Origin: Paraspadella gotoi
Taxonomy: Eukaryota; Chaetognatha
DNA length: 64,000 bases
Direction of reading: 5' to 3'
Assembly: GCA_051294375.1 (NCBI GenBank)
Contig: CM119264.1
Coordinates: 25,360,051-25,424,050, forward strand
In this document: positions 24,362 through 35,896 of the stretch, in pieces
How positions within the stretch are numbered: the stretch's first letter is position 1
How the letters are laid out: every line of letters begins with the position of its first letter
Notes under the pieces: model-generated
What the model saw: only the letters and a program-made list of their open reading frames with translations
Database searches by the model: none
What the model was told of the DNA's origin: nothing
Made by a program: the position numbers and the translations under genes

Positions 24362-24650
24362 GGAATTGACGGGTCGCCCGCTTTTGCGGAGGAAGCAACT
24401 GCAAATCGCCGGCCAAGGCATATCCGGCCCGCTGCGGAGCTTATCCTGAGAGACAGGCGTGTTCGTTAGCATCTTGCGCGTTTCCAACAAGCGTTGCCGC
24501 CTCTGCGTTTTCGACTGCTGTTCGCGCCAACGGCGAGCCAGCCGGTCGTTGCAGCGGGAAAGAGATTGACGGCGGCGTCGACGGGGATGACGATGACAGC
24601 GACGAGTCAGATTCCGCATTCCTCCTCCGGTGCACGGGTTGTGTCGTCTA
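24362..24650 (-). pseudogene. IQANK1-like first ankyrin exon, noisy copy
   Basis: Counterpart of 34,671-34,919, with shifted frames. At the exon end this copy reads CAG-CTGAAG where copy A reads CAG-GCGAAG. Confidence 0.65.
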
Positions 24651-25224
24651 TATAATAAATGACAGAGAGAGAGAGAGAGAATGAAGAGAGAGGAGAGTAG
24701 AGAGTAGAGTGAGAGGAGAGAGAGAGGAGAGATGAGAGAGAGAGAGATGATTATAGTTAGCGCATAAGTTAACCATTTTGTAGCATTTGTTTAGCGTAAC
24801 ATATGTAATTATCTTTTTAGATTTAATTTTTCCGATGTCCTAAATAAGACGTTTTTAATTGTTTCGGTGGATAAAAAGTCTAATCTTGTCACATTCTTGA
24901 TGCAATGATTGCCTTTTTAAACAGAACGACGTTTCTTTTGCTTTTTCTATCTTAATTGTTCGGCCGACGCGACGAAGAAACCGTAAATGATATAATCATA
25001 AGTATGCGAGATTCCAGTCTGGCGCGGGTTTCGACGATCGGTGAATTCTTTTACTTCCATGCCAATCAACTTCAATCGACTCCCACTTGCTTCAGTTCTC
25101 ATATCTGTAATTCGCATAAATCAGATAGTTTTCATTTCTTATCAAATATCAATATCAATAGTCGATATCGGGGTCATTGTATAAGGTGTTCGGGATCAGC
25201 AGCGATGACCGCTAGGTAACGAGT

Positions 25225-25440
25225 TGCAAGAATCCTTCGAACCCGGATACCTATGCGGCTGGGCGGGAAGCGTCAACGGACGGCCGGGTAAACCTGCATT
25301 GGGGCCTGGAAATAGCGCCAAGCTGGGTTCCTAAGCCCAGGACCAGTTTCCAGTGGCTGCTGAGAGGAGTGGCATAGAAATTAGGATATGTAGCTGGCTC
25401 CGCCCACATAGGCGGCCTTGCTCCACAATGTCCTTATTTA
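25225..25440. other. GC-richer block, possible short interspersed element
   Basis: About 215 bp, clearly more GC-rich than its intronic surroundings, containing CCTTCGAACCCGG and GGTTCCTAAGCCCAGGACC. In copy A the left part of the same block is replaced by a 179-N gap (35,718-35,896) and only the right part remains. A tRNA-like B box is suggested but does not fit the consensus fully. Confidence 0.25.
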
Positions 25441-25788
25441 TGTCATCAGACGCCTGGTTAGGATTTCAAAATAAGCAGAGGTTGTAATTTACATGTAAGT
25501 TATAATTTAGAAGACAAAAAATATGTTAGAAAATTCTAGGTTGTGGATGTGTTTGCGCGTGTGGTGATAAGTTGGTTAACAAATTGTTATTACAGGTGAC
25601 TTGCCGTTTTTGTACCCTTAACTTCCATCCTTAATAATACTAATGTCAAATCGTATTTGTATTAAGTACGGATGGCGTGAAAGGGTTTTGTTTACCTTAG
25701 TCCCATTGTGTGTTAAGTGACCTCCCTTGGAGATTAGGTGAAAATCTTTCTGGTCCAAAGTGGGTTTCACATTGCTGTTCCGGTCAAG

Positions 25789-25813
25789 NNNNNNNNNNNN
25801 NNNNNNNNNNNNN
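25789..25813. other. assembly gap, exactly 25 N
   Basis: Fixed-size gap at the junction between copy B and copy A of the IQANK1-like locus. Confidence 0.99.
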
Positions 25814-26255
25814 TCACAAACATTCATTAGGCAAATAAAAAAAAAAAAAGAATGCGAATTCAAGGTATTCATCTTCGTTTGATTTATTCCGGAGATAAAA
25901 TTCGTCTCCGATTTGCATTCAAACGCGATTTGAGAAGAAATAAAATAAAAAAAATAAAAAACGAATGATTATTCTCGTAATTCTATAAATTTCTTTTCTT
26001 TTCCATTTTCCTCGACAAAAAGCGGAAGTGAAGGAGGAAGACGACGTTTGTCGGGCAGATGGAAGACGACGTTTGTCGGGCAGATGGAAATCGACGGATC
26101 GAACTTGAAATGGCAGCTCACGAATGACAAACGAACGTAAAGTGAAATAAACTTTATAACATGCAATGACCAAGCGTAGGAAGAAACCATAAAAACCAAA
26201 ACAATAAAAAAAATATAATTAAAACGTAAAATCCAAATACCTCGGAGATTCGGCG

Positions 26256-26985
26256 NNNNNNNNNNNNNNNNNNNNNNNNNNNNNNNNNNNNNNNNNNNNN
26301 NNNNNNNNNNNNNNNNNNNNNNNNNNNNNNNNNNNNNNNNNNNNNNNNNNNNNNNNNNNNNNNNNNNNNNNNNNNNNNNNNNNNNNNNNNNNNNNNNNNN
26401 NNNNNNNNNNNNNNNNNNNNNNNNNNNNNNNNNNNNNNNNNNNNNNNNNNNNNNNNNNNNNNNNNNNNNNNNNNNNNNNNNNNNNNNNNNNNNNNNNNNN
26501 NNNNNNNNNNNNNNNNNNNNNNNNNNNNNNNNNNNNNNNNNNNNNNNNNNNNNNNNNNNNNNNNNNNNNNNNNNNNNNNNNNNNNNNNNNNNNNNNNNNN
26601 NNNNNNNNNNNNNNNNNNNNNNNNNNNNNNNNNNNNNNNNNNNNNNNNNNNNNNNNNNNNNNNNNNNNNNNNNNNNNNNNNNNNNNNNNNNNNNNNNNNN
26701 NNNNNNNNNNNNNNNNNNNNNNNNNNNNNNNNNNNNNNNNNNNNNNNNNNNNNNNNNNNNNNNNNNNNNNNNNNNNNNNNNNNNNNNNNNNNNNNNNNNN
26801 NNNNNNNNNNNNNNNNNNNNNNNNNNNNNNNNNNNNNNNNNNNNNNNNNNNNNNNNNNNNNNNNNNNNNNNNNNNNNNNNNNNNNNNNNNNNNNNNNNNN
26901 NNNNNNNNNNNNNNNNNNNNNNNNNNNNNNNNNNNNNNNNNNNNNNNNNNNNNNNNNNNNNNNNNNNNNNNNNNNNNNNNNNNNN
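26256..26985. other. assembly gap, 730 N
   Basis: Swallows the C-terminal exons of the IQANK1-like gene in copy A. Confidence 0.99.
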
Positions 26986-27102
26986 CCGACGCCATCCGAT
27001 GACCCGCATCGTCGTCCTCTTCGTAGTCGTCGTCGTTGTCTTCGGCGCCGGCGGCGACCAAATCGGCTTCCTCGGCGTCTTTGGCCAACAGTTTGGCTCG
27101 AA
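26986..27102 (-). CDS. IQANK1: IQANK1-like acidic exon (3' part lost in gap)
   Basis: Behind the acceptor CGTTCCAG the frame reads VRAKLLAKDAEEADLVAAG, then an Asp-rich run (EDNDDDYEEDDD), until the 730-N gap. The acceptor requires one base from the previous exon, which matches the phase-1 donor at 29,605. Copy B extends this exon to DTVDEIQHSG. The acidic linker would sit between the coiled coil and the C-terminal dynein-like segment. Confidence 0.65.
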
Positions 27103-27119
27103 CTGGAACGAATGATCGG

Positions 27120-27144
27120 NNNNNNNNNNNNNNNNNNNNNNNNN
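27120..27144. other. assembly gap, exactly 25 N
   Basis: Fixed-size gap. Confidence 0.99.
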
Positions 27145-27760
27145 GATGGGCGCCTTGCTCGACGGTCGGGTTGGTGGATGGGTTGTGGGGCGGAGGTGGA
27201 TGGGTTGACGGTGGCGGAGGTGGATGGGTTTGTGGGCGGAGGTGGATGTGGATTTTTGGCGATTGTGGTAAATAGTTACCATATATTCGAGACGAAAAAC
27301 AGTTCTTTTTCATTTATATAGGTTATTCATGTGGTCAGAAGGAATACTGTTATCAGCACGAGTGGTCTTGTCAGGGCAGAGTTGATATTGAAAATAGGAT
27401 AGATGCTATAGGCCCCAAGTTTTCAGAACTACCCACTCAAAAAGCTGACTATCTAATCGCAAAATAGAATTTAAAAATTTTACAGTGATCCTGTTATTAA
27501 CATTCCATTAAAAACACAATTAATTCGTCACAATAATCCTACGATGCTAAAATTGGTGTTTTTTACTGGCTGAAAGAGGAGAGAGAGAGAGGTGGGAAGA
27601 AGACGAGAGAAGAGGAGACAGAGGGAGAAAGACGGACGGAGAGGAGAATGGAGAGGAAGAGAGCGGAACGAACAGACAGATGAGGGAGAGAAGAGTCGAG
27701 AGGAGTTACGGACCCATTATCTCTAACTCGATCTTAACGCTCTTTTTTTGCTAATTTAAA
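27145..27760. repeat. inverted copy of about 20,230-20,560
   Basis: GGTGGATGGG-type minisatellite at 27,145-27,270 is the reverse complement of 20,450-20,560. GA-rich 27,570-27,710 answers the CT tract at 20,281-20,392, and CTAACTCGATCTTAAC at 27,724 answers 20,252. It begins right after a 25-N gap, as the inverted X copy does. Confidence 0.6.
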
Positions 27761-29604
27761 TCATAATTTTTTCACCCGATGTTTCTGCCGAACTACTAAA
27801 TTATATCGTTACTTAATCTCTAACCCTGAACGTCATTTTCTTTTAACCGTTTTCGAGCCAAACTGTTGCCAATAGAAGCTTAGGCCCTGAACTTTATTTT
27901 TAACTCTAATTCACTTGCTTTTTTCATAACTTATACAGTACTTTTTAATTTATTCAAATCTTAATTTTAATGTTAAATATTATAACAAAGACAATAACAA
28001 TATTTAAAACTTATGAATATCTAAATTTTTCTTTTTCCGTTAGGAACTCAAAATTGTCCTTACGCCGATTTTGTCGCCCTCTAATTCTGTTTTTGTTTTT
28101 TTTTTGAACCTGAATTCACTGTCACAAAGAAAAAGTTGCGTTTTTGATAGATTCCCCGATAACAAACAGACCTCTGGAGCGAGTAATCTAAACTCCAGGG
28201 AATAACGCCCGAACGAAAACTCTAGGCCGTTATACGAAGAGGACGAACGGATGCGGGGTCATCGGACTGGCTGTGTACGGTACAGATAGAGGAGGGACTG
28301 CTAGGCAGACTCTCAATCCCGTCGTTCAAAAACCAAATTAACATAATCGCACCTTCAATGACTAATAACATGTCGTTACGAGACGATGTCGTCGTTGAAA
28401 AAAATAGACGTCGCAATCCGTTATATAAATTTCCGGGAGTTCCAAGAAAAAGTAATAATCGATAAAACCAGTGGCCTGCGCACAGATAACTGAATCACTT
28501 TACCAAAGGCTTAAAGTGAACTGTTACTACAGATCTAGCGAAATTGTTCACGAAAACTCGAAGATCGACGATGTCCTTCGACAGAGCGCACAGGTTCATT
28601 TTTAAGGATTCGGCAATGTCTAAATACAGCATTATATACATGGTGCATATTTTTATATTATATCAAAAAGGTTTTATAATTCGCAACCCTAACAAAAACC
28701 ATGTAGTCAAGATTGATTATTTTGTGGTTTTGTATTTTTTGAGATTTTACTATAAATGAAGATCTTAATAAAATTTTTTGAATTAAGTTATTCAATTTTT
28801 TCCCAAAAATAGAACTAGGAGACGCAGATACCATTTAGACAATCTATCAAAGTCAAAGAAACTAATAATTGAATTCACAATAGATAAGAATTAACAAGAA
28901 ATTATTTTTCAATTCATTTTGTTTATGAAAAAATAATTTGTATTATTTGCTTTTTGTACAAGGGACAAAGTGGTAAAAAGAGAAACCTCTTTTATAGCAC
29001 GTAAACACATGCATCTCTACTCTCCTTAATATCTGGGCTGCATTTTCTCATCTTTCACTCTCAGTAACATTGTATATTGACAGGAATCAAATATCTCCTT
29101 AGTAAGCGGAAGAGCAGAGTCCAATGTCGCCTCAAATGTTTTAATTCAAAGTCAGAATCCACTTTATCGAGACTTATGTTGACATTTGGACTCGCGTTTT
29201 CCTCCCGCCTCTTAGCTCGGTTGCCCCCCCTCCAACCCCTCCTATATTTAATCCCCCGGCAGGACGTTCACGGTGTGCTCTTTCTGTGCGGTGTGTTCCT
29301 CATGCATCGAGAACCAAGCAGTAGCGTGGGAAAAATCAATCGAGTGCTACAATCGCGGATATAAGGCGAGTCCTAGAGTGTCGTTTTGTTTGTTGTGGTT
29401 GGCGGATAGAGTTTCGCCTCGTATTTCGCGCTCCGCCGTCCTTTGGCATCACTCGCCTTGTTTTTCGTTGGGAAATAAAGGGCGGCGGGAGAAAAAAAGT
29501 ATTCATCTGTCTGTATTAATTGTCATCCTGTCTCTCTCGTTCTCTCTGTCTCTCCTTCCCTCCCTCTCATCTTTTAATATAGCATTAATCACACAACCGC
29601 CCAC
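27761..29604. other. no confident gene
   Basis: AT-rich with short open frames. The GC-richer stretch 29,200-29,480 has a plus-strand open frame containing CSFCAVCSSC, but without convincing splice sites. This sequence has no counterpart in copy B. Confidence 0.4.
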
Positions 29605-30256
29605 CTTCATCCATCTGCTTCTCAATATTTTCCGCGTCGATGTTCACGACTTCGAGTCGAAGTTCGATCGAATTTATTTTCATAGAAAAAACTTCCTCCG
29701 CATTTTCCCTTCTTTTCTCCGCTTCACGTTTCCTTTTTGTTTCCATTTCTTTTTCTTGGGTTTTGTGTTCTTGTTTTTCTCTTGTTTCTGCTTCTGTTTC
29801 TTCTTCTTGTTTTACTATTTCCAGCGGTTCTATCACAGCTGCCTCATAGGTTTGCCTAACAGCTGCTTCATCCGCTGCTTCATCCGCTGCTTCTTTACTC
29901 TCCAGAGCAAAGTCATCATCATCCTGTTCTCTCGGAATTACAACATCATCTTCATCGCCCAGTTTTATGTCTCCAGCATCAGGTCCATCAACTCCATTGA
30001 TTATCTTCTCGTCCGAAGCTTTAGTTTTTAATTTGTCAATTTCACTTTCTGTTTCGTAATCTTCGCGCGTAACTTCGTCATCGCGCTGAATCCTCTCGGC
30101 TCCACCTCCGGCATCGCCTCCTGCACCTACGGCCACTCCTCCATTTTCTGCTCCCCCTTCCCTCCTCGCTCCTTTTTCCCAGTCGCCCGCTTCGGCGGAG
30201 ATTTTGCCAAATTCCGCTTTAAGGTCAATCAAATCGGAATATGCGGCCTCCAACTC
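29605..30256 (-). CDS. IQANK1: IQANK1-like large Glu/Asp-rich exon
   Basis: Open for 652 nt from acceptor CTTTCCAG to a phase-1 donor (GATGAAG then GTGGGC). It starts ELEAAYSDLIDLKAEFGKIS, matching the coiled coil that follows the ankyrin repeats in the family. It then has a Gly/Ala-rich loop, an acidic segment (GDEDDVV, REQDDDDFA), a duplicated AADEAADEAA, and a charged helix rich in Glu, Lys and Arg. The last part reads SMKINSIELRLEVVNIDAENIEKQ. About 217 residues long, it is much longer than I recall for the vertebrate protein, so most of the acidic part is probably lineage-specific. Confidence 0.7.
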
Positions 30257-30479
30257 CTGGAAAGAAAATCGGGCCCAGGGTTTCGTCGAGAGAGAACGGG
30301 GAGAAGGAAAAAAAAGGAGACAGGATTTGAATGAGAGTGAAAGGGAAAATGAGGGGGAGATAATGATGTGGATCGGGTGAAAGAATAGAAAGAAGGTAAA
30401 AGCTGAAGGAGTTAAACTGAAATGTCGAAAAAGCGAAACTTTCATACAATTGAAACATTCTCTGAAACAATTATACCAC

Positions 30480-30720
30480 TTCTTTTTTTCTTTTTTCTGT
30501 TTTTTTCATTGATAGGGAACCCAGGTACTTTGGGAGTGAATAATCGAGACTGTGAGAGAGTCTTAGCAGGGACCTGCTATATCATTAACTTGTAATAATG
30601 ATGGAGCTCTTAAACCACCAAAAGCCTGTCCAAAGTCAGGGCAGATAGCTTATCTAAATGAAATGAAAGGGAGAATTTTTATATTGGTTGTACCAATTTC
30701 ATATAGTTTAAAATTAAAAA
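30480..30720. repeat. dispersed repeat, one arm of the MITE-like element
   Basis: Matches 46,290-46,525: TTGATAGGGAA, GGGAGTGAATAA, GAGAGTCTT, GGGACCTGCTAT, and the terminal ATTGGTTGTACCAATTTCAT. The opposite terminus is not found nearby, so the copy seems 5'-truncated. It lies in an IQANK1-like intron; the noisy copy is at 21,580-21,830. Confidence 0.55.
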
Positions 30721-32849
30721 AGAGAAGAAAATTGTTTAAAAACCGAATATTTCTTAAAAATTATAAAAACGATTAAAAGCGCGTGATCTGAGTTTTTTTT
30801 TTTTTTTTTTTTTTTCTTGTGGGAGAAAAAAAAAAAAGAGCACAGATCGAAACATCGATGAAAATTCTTTAATTCCGTCTTCGTCAACATCGATTAATTA
30901 TTTAAGAAAGAAATCTTCTTACCAAAACGAATTTTATGAGAGAGAAAACAGTCTCTCGAGAATTGAATGAAAAAATGAAAGAGAAAATTTAGGAGTCCCC
31001 CCCCTACGGCAACATAATCACCCAATATTAATAAAAGGCTTTTAGAAATAGCGATTAAGTATATTTCTCGCCTTTAATCAACAAAGTGAAGATTTTTTTA
31101 AACGAGCAAATATAATAAACATAGAACTAGAACACAATTATCGGTCTTTGAACCCACAATTACCATAAGGAATGCCAAGATAAACCAAAAGCATATGTAC
31201 TTTCCCCACGTCTCTCCTCATTCACGAGGTATTTGTTCTTCTCAGCGTTATTTTAATCTAAACACCACTCTTCCATTTAGATTCTCGCTACAGTATGTCG
31301 TCTGGATCGATGTACCGTTCCCCTTTGGTAATCTCCCCATCAGTAGCTCACCTATCCAATCCGATCGCTTCTTTACATCTACGTGACTCGCGAATTCTCC
31401 CAACATCAACTAACGAACCTCAAATCTACAATATCTCTCCTCCCCGCTCTCCATTCGTCCCAACATTTCCCCCATCAGTTTCCTCCTAACTAACATATTA
31501 ATTTTTCCTTTTATATTAAATGTATATGCCAGTAGTATTAATAATCAAATAATTAATTAGTTAATTAATCAATAGTCAATAATTAAGTCTGCGAGAGTCA
31601 TAAATAGGAGACACTTTCAATCAATCGGAATCGAAAGTGCGGCCACCGTCCACTCTTTACATCAATAATCCAATAACTTCACGTGATTGAGCTGGCTTTA
31701 ATCTCAAAAAAAGGGAACCATGTATGATGAAGGCTGATTAAATACCCAACTTGTGAGTGGATATTTGAGTTTGTACATGGATAAAATCATAAGCTTGGAC
31801 TTTGAGAAATCTTTTTACTTTTTTAACCAATAAATACTCTAATTAATCTTAATTTGATGGATAGATTGGTTAGTGCAAATTTGTGTGAGGGTAGGACAAA
31901 TTGTGACCGAAGGCTGTAATAAAAGTTCGTACCGAGTGGAAATGAGTTGAAATGGGAAAATAATAAATATCGGGAAGTCACCAATTTCCTACCTTATGGA
32001 CTTCTTTTTACTTATTTTTATATAAACTCTTCATAAAATGATTGAAGAATAATATAATAAAGTGAAGCGGGAATGAAATGCCTCGATGAAGAAGATCTAG
32101 ATATCAAAAAAGTCTCTATTAGAAAATCGGTATACATGTGTGCTCATCAAGAGAAAATAGAGATAATCAATTTAGAAAAAATAACTATAATCTACATATT
32201 ACTTTCTGAATAAAGACAACTTCTTCGTGTTATGAATCAGCAATGATCAATTTCCTCTTACATCTTCATTCAATTTCTCCTCCTATCACATTAATCTAAC
32301 AATATACATTAATTAATAATAATCGATTAATTATTAATTAATCTTTCGTAGACTAGATTCCGACATTGTTGCTCAACTTATTAATTTTGCTAATCAAATC
32401 ATTTCATCATTAATTGTGTTCTTTACACTGTTTTCATATTTCCTGATTTTACATGCCAAATAAATTCCACTTTGTACTGCAAAACTTTATTCTAGGCATA
32501 CCTTTTTAATATATAAATAAGCTGATGCGCTATATACATATTTTTAATTTATGAAATTAAGTAAAGAATCTTTGTGCTGTCTCCCTGATCTTGATCTAAT
32601 CAGAGCATGCTCATGCGATCTATTCTCTCAGTCACATGCTAAACATTGTGCAACTGCTTTATCCTACAGTCAATTAATACTTTCTTTAAAATCATCCCTT
32701 ACTATCTTAATATCTATAGCGTAATATATCATGACTAAACAAAAATTCTCGTGAATAAATACGAACTATAATTAGTAGAGATTCAGCACGTCTCGGCAAG
32801 TCATATCTAATAATCCTATTTAATCCATCATTCCTCATTATTTCTAATG
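30721..32849. other. intron, AT-rich, nothing else recognised
   Basis: Intron between the Glu-rich exon and the coiled-coil exon. It holds a T-run at 30,793-30,815 and strongly AT-rich sequence from 31,500 onward, including TTAATTAA-type runs. No open frame of interest. Confidence 0.6.
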
Positions 32850-32874
32850 NNNNNNNNNNNNNNNNNNNNNNNNN
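32850..32874. other. assembly gap, exactly 25 N
   Basis: Fixed-size gap inside the intron. The sequence on its right (ATAAGAATCAAGTAAA) matches copy B at 22,268, whereas 31,150-32,849 does not. Confidence 0.99.
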
Positions 32875-33018
32875 ATAAGAATCAAGTAAAAGAGCATATT
32901 ACTTTCCCACGTCGCCTCATTCCGAGGTATTGTTTCCTCACATTATTTTTTTTATTCATTAATTAACACATCCCTCCATTTTATATTTCTCCTACAGATG
33001 TCTCTGATCGAGCTTTAC

Positions 33019-33183
33019 CTTTTGTTTCCCCTTGTAATCGGCCCTCAGAGCGACCATTTCGTCCACGATCGCTCTTCTCTCTCTCCGAATTCTTCGCAAC
33101 TCGATCCTCATCTCTTCTTTCTTCTCCGCCTCCATTTTCTCCAACATTTTTTCCGTTTCCTCCAAATCCCACGAGGACAAAAT
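33019..33183 (-). CDS. IQANK1: IQANK1-like coiled-coil exon
   Basis: Exactly 55 codons between acceptor CGCTCCTAG and donor AAG-GTAAAG, both phase 0. It reads ILSSWDLEETEKMLEKMEAE, then KKEEMRIELRRIRRERR, ending ADYKGKQK. The SWDL-x-x-TE-x-ML-x-x-MEAE signature directly after the second ankyrin repeat is what I recall from IQANK1 proteins. The rest is a charged coiled coil. Confidence 0.8.
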
Positions 33184-33363
33184 CTAGGAGCGTTTCATTT
33201 TTAACACATGGTCACAATTTTTGGGGCGTTTAAATTATCACATTCCATTGCGATTATAATTAAAATATAATTTTTTTTTTAAAATTTCAATAATTAAATC
33301 AAAAATTTGAAAAAATTAAAAATGAAATCTATTAGTTTCGATAATTTCGTCCAATCAATATCA

Positions 33364-33366
<3 letters not shown>

Positions 33367-33414
<48 letters not shown>

Positions 33415-33415
33415 A
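33367..33415. repeat. (CT)n microsatellite
   Basis: CT on the plus strand, so GA on the gene's sense strand, starting a few bases after the donor of the ankyrin exon at 33,428. Confidence 0.95.
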
Positions 33416-33427
33416 TCTTCCCCTCAC

Positions 33428-33581
33428 CTTCTCTATCTGCGGCGTGGCGGCGATATCGCTCGGCCGCTGCCCGTCGACGGATCTCAGACGCGGATCCGCG
33501 CCGTTGCGTAGCAACAGACGCACCGCGTCAGGATGACCCGCGAACGCAGCACGAAAAAGGGGAGTTCGACCGTAGGCACCT
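33428..33581 (-). CDS. IQANK1: IQANK1-like second ankyrin-repeat exon
   Basis: Between acceptor TTTTACCAG and donor AAG-GTGAGG. One base completes an Arg codon left by the previous exon. It then reads GAYGRTPLFRAAFAGHPDAV, RLLLRNGADPRLRS and DGQRPSDIA, a textbook ankyrin repeat (G-x-TPL-x-x-A-x-x-GH, LL-x-x-GADP). Its phases agree with the neighbours on both sides. In the family this repeat binds no known partner. Confidence 0.85.
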
Positions 33582-34605
33582 CTGGTAAAAAACAAAGGGC
33601 GATTGTTATATATTGATTTACTAATTACTAAATTTACTTTACTTAATTTTAATTTGATTGATTCATTTATCGTTTTTCAGTCTCGATTTTACTAATACTT
33701 TGTTTGTTTGTTTATATCCCTTCAACATTCTATTATCCTTCTCTTTCTTCCGACGCTTCATCAATCTTTTTTCCCTTCCCTACTTCATCTTCTTCTCCCC
33801 TCCTATTGTCTTTTCCCCCACTCCGCGAGAAAATGATCTCATGGAAAATTGCTTTTTTTTTCGTACAGCGATATTTCGCTTTGGAAGGAACGGCTTATTT
33901 TGACGCGTCTCGGCGCCAAGCGCGCCGGTAGCGCCGGTGGCGCCGCTTCCATCCGAATCCGCCACCCTCGCCGCCGCTTCCGCCCCCCACCGGAGAAAAG
34001 GGCGATAATTCAAAAAGGCTTTTAATGCCTTCGCCACGATTTCGATTTTCACGCCCAAGAGGATGTTGAGTGAGAGGCGTGGGAAAATGGCAAAAAAGAT
34101 GGTAAGATTAAAGAAACAAAACAGATTATGGCGGCGGAAGATGTCAGATGGGCGGAGAAACGTAACAGAAGATGGCAAAAAGAAAGAATAATAGCAGAAA
34201 TAACGAGAAACAATGGTTGATCGAAAGTAATAGTATTATTGAAGGAAAATGACTGGAAGTAGGTTAACATGAATATATTGTATTTGTAAAAACTTTAAGA
34301 GAAGAATATGTATGAAAAAAAAATAATAAAAATGCATTAAAATAACAGTAAAGAAAACCCTAATGCCAAAGTGTTTGTGAAACTGAAAATTGTTAATAAT
34401 TTACAAAAATAAAACAAGAGAATGGAAAAATAAAATGGCAGACGAAGCGCTAGAAAAGGGAGAAAAATCCAGGAAAGCAGAGAAGATGGACGGAAAATAG
34501 AAAATGGACGAAGAGATGAAAAAAGATGATGAGCGAGAATGGAGGAGAGATGGTCGAGAGGACGAACGACGGGAACACTTAATGGCGATGGATAAAAGGG
34601 GAACA

Positions 34606-34606
<1 letters not shown>

Positions 34607-34655
<49 letters not shown>
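34607..34655. repeat. (GAC)n trinucleotide repeat
   Basis: About 16 units, just inside the intron after the first ankyrin exon. Copy B has a shortened, broken version at 24,310-24,345. Confidence 0.9.
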
Positions 34656-34670
34656 TTTTTTCGTCTTCGC

Positions 34671-34919
34671 CTGGAATTGACGTCGGCCCCTTTGCCGAGA
34701 AGCAACTGCATCGCCGCCAAGCATCCGCCGCTCGAGGCTTCCGAGAGACACGTGTTTTCGTTAGCGTCGCGCGTTTCCACAAGCGCCGCCTCGCGTTTCG
34801 ACGACGCCAAACGGCGAGCAGCGTCGGCACCGGGAGAGACCGGCGGTGACGGCGAGAGGTCGATGACGAGACAGCGACGAGTCGGATTCCATTCTCCTCC
34901 GTTGCGACGGTTGTTCGTT
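34671..34919 (-). CDS. IQANK1: IQANK1-like first ankyrin-repeat exon
   Basis: The frame reads RLASSKREAALVETRDANEN, then TCLSEASSGGCLAAMQLLL and GKGADVNS, leaving two bases (AG) to form Arg with the next exon. N-E-N-T-x-L-SEA-x-x-GG-x-x-A-x-x-LL-x-x-GAD-x-NS is an ankyrin repeat and matches the family order. The acceptor side is preceded by a 400-bp (CT)n tract. The phase with exon 36,563 does not fit the most obvious acceptor, so the 5' border may be off. The donor reads GCGAAG here and CTGAAG in copy B; the real sequence may be GTGAAG. Confidence 0.72.
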
Positions 34920-34929
34920 CTACATAATA

Positions 34930-34942
34930 ATGAGAGAGAGAG

Positions 34943-35009
<67 letters not shown>

Positions 35010-35330
35010 GGAGAGAGAGAGAGAGAGAGAGAAGAGAGAGAGAAGATGAGAGAGAGAGAGAGAGGAGAGAGAGAGGGGGAGAGGAGGAGATGGGGGAGGG
35101 GATGGGGGAGAGAGGGAGGGAGAAGAGAGAGAGAGTTAGAGGAGGGAGGGAGGAGAGGAGAGGAGGTGTAGGAGGGGGAGGGGTAGGAAAGTAGAAGAGA
35201 GGGGCGGGGGGTGGAGTGGAGGGAGTGAAATTGGAGGAGAAGGGGAAGAGGAGAGGAGAGTGGCAGAGGAGGAGAGGAGAGAGAGAGAGAGAAGAGAGGA
35301 GAGAGAAGAGAGAGAAGAGAGATGAGTGAT
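34930..35330. repeat. long impure (GA)n tract
   Basis: About 400 bp of GA with G-rich interruptions. On the gene's sense strand it is a (CT)n pyrimidine tract leading straight to the acceptor at 34,920. Confidence 0.9.
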
Positions 35331-35717
35331 TACTGTTACCCATTAAGTTACCATTTGTAAGCATTTGTACTAACATATGTTAATTATCTTTTTAATTTTC
35401 CATCTTAAATAAACGATTAATTTTTCGGGGATAAAACTAAACTTCATCTTGATGCAATGATTGCCTTTTTTTAAACAAGAACGACGTTCTTTTCTTTTTT
35501 CTTATCTTATTTTCCGACGCGACGAAGAAACCGTAAATGATAAATCATATATCGAGATTCCATCGCGCGTTCGACGATCGGGAATTCTTTACTTCCATCA
35601 ATCAACTTCATCACTCCCACTTCTTCAGTCCATATCTTTAATTCCATTAATCAAATTAGTTTCATTCTTTATCAATATCATGTCTGGAGTCGGTCATTGT
35701 ATAAGTTCATCAGCATG

Positions 35718-35896
35718 NNNNNNNNNNNNNNNNNNNNNNNNNNNNNNNNNNNNNNNNNNNNNNNNNNNNNNNNNNNNNNNNNNNNNNNNNNNNNNNNNNN
35801 NNNNNNNNNNNNNNNNNNNNNNNNNNNNNNNNNNNNNNNNNNNNNNNNNNNNNNNNNNNNNNNNNNNNNNNNNNNNNNNNNNNNNNNNNNNNNNNN
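35718..35896. other. assembly gap, 179 N
   Basis: Within the IQANK1-like intron, at the GC-richer block also present at 25,225-25,440. Confidence 0.99.

Larger units (their letters stand above)
18209..25788. repeat. noisy copy of the IQANK1-like locus (copy B)
   Basis: Collinear with 25,814-36,270. The left edge (ATTCATTAGGCA plus A-run at 18,218) matches 25,824, and the right edge (GGAGATTAGGTGAAAATC) matches 36,231. Exons in this copy are broken by frequent inserted bases, while the same exons in copy A are open, so this is most likely uncorrected long-read sequence. It still carries parts missing from copy A, notably the exon at 19,387. Confidence 0.82.

Noticed and set aside
25225-25260. 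Possible tRNA gene or tRNA-derived promoter
   Set aside because: A B-box-like GTTCGAA is present but flanking positions do not fit and no cloverleaf could be drawn by eye.
25969-27313. 364- and 437-residue minus-strand open frames
   Set aside because: Most of their length is the 730-N gap; only the short acidic exon at 26,986-27,102 is supported.
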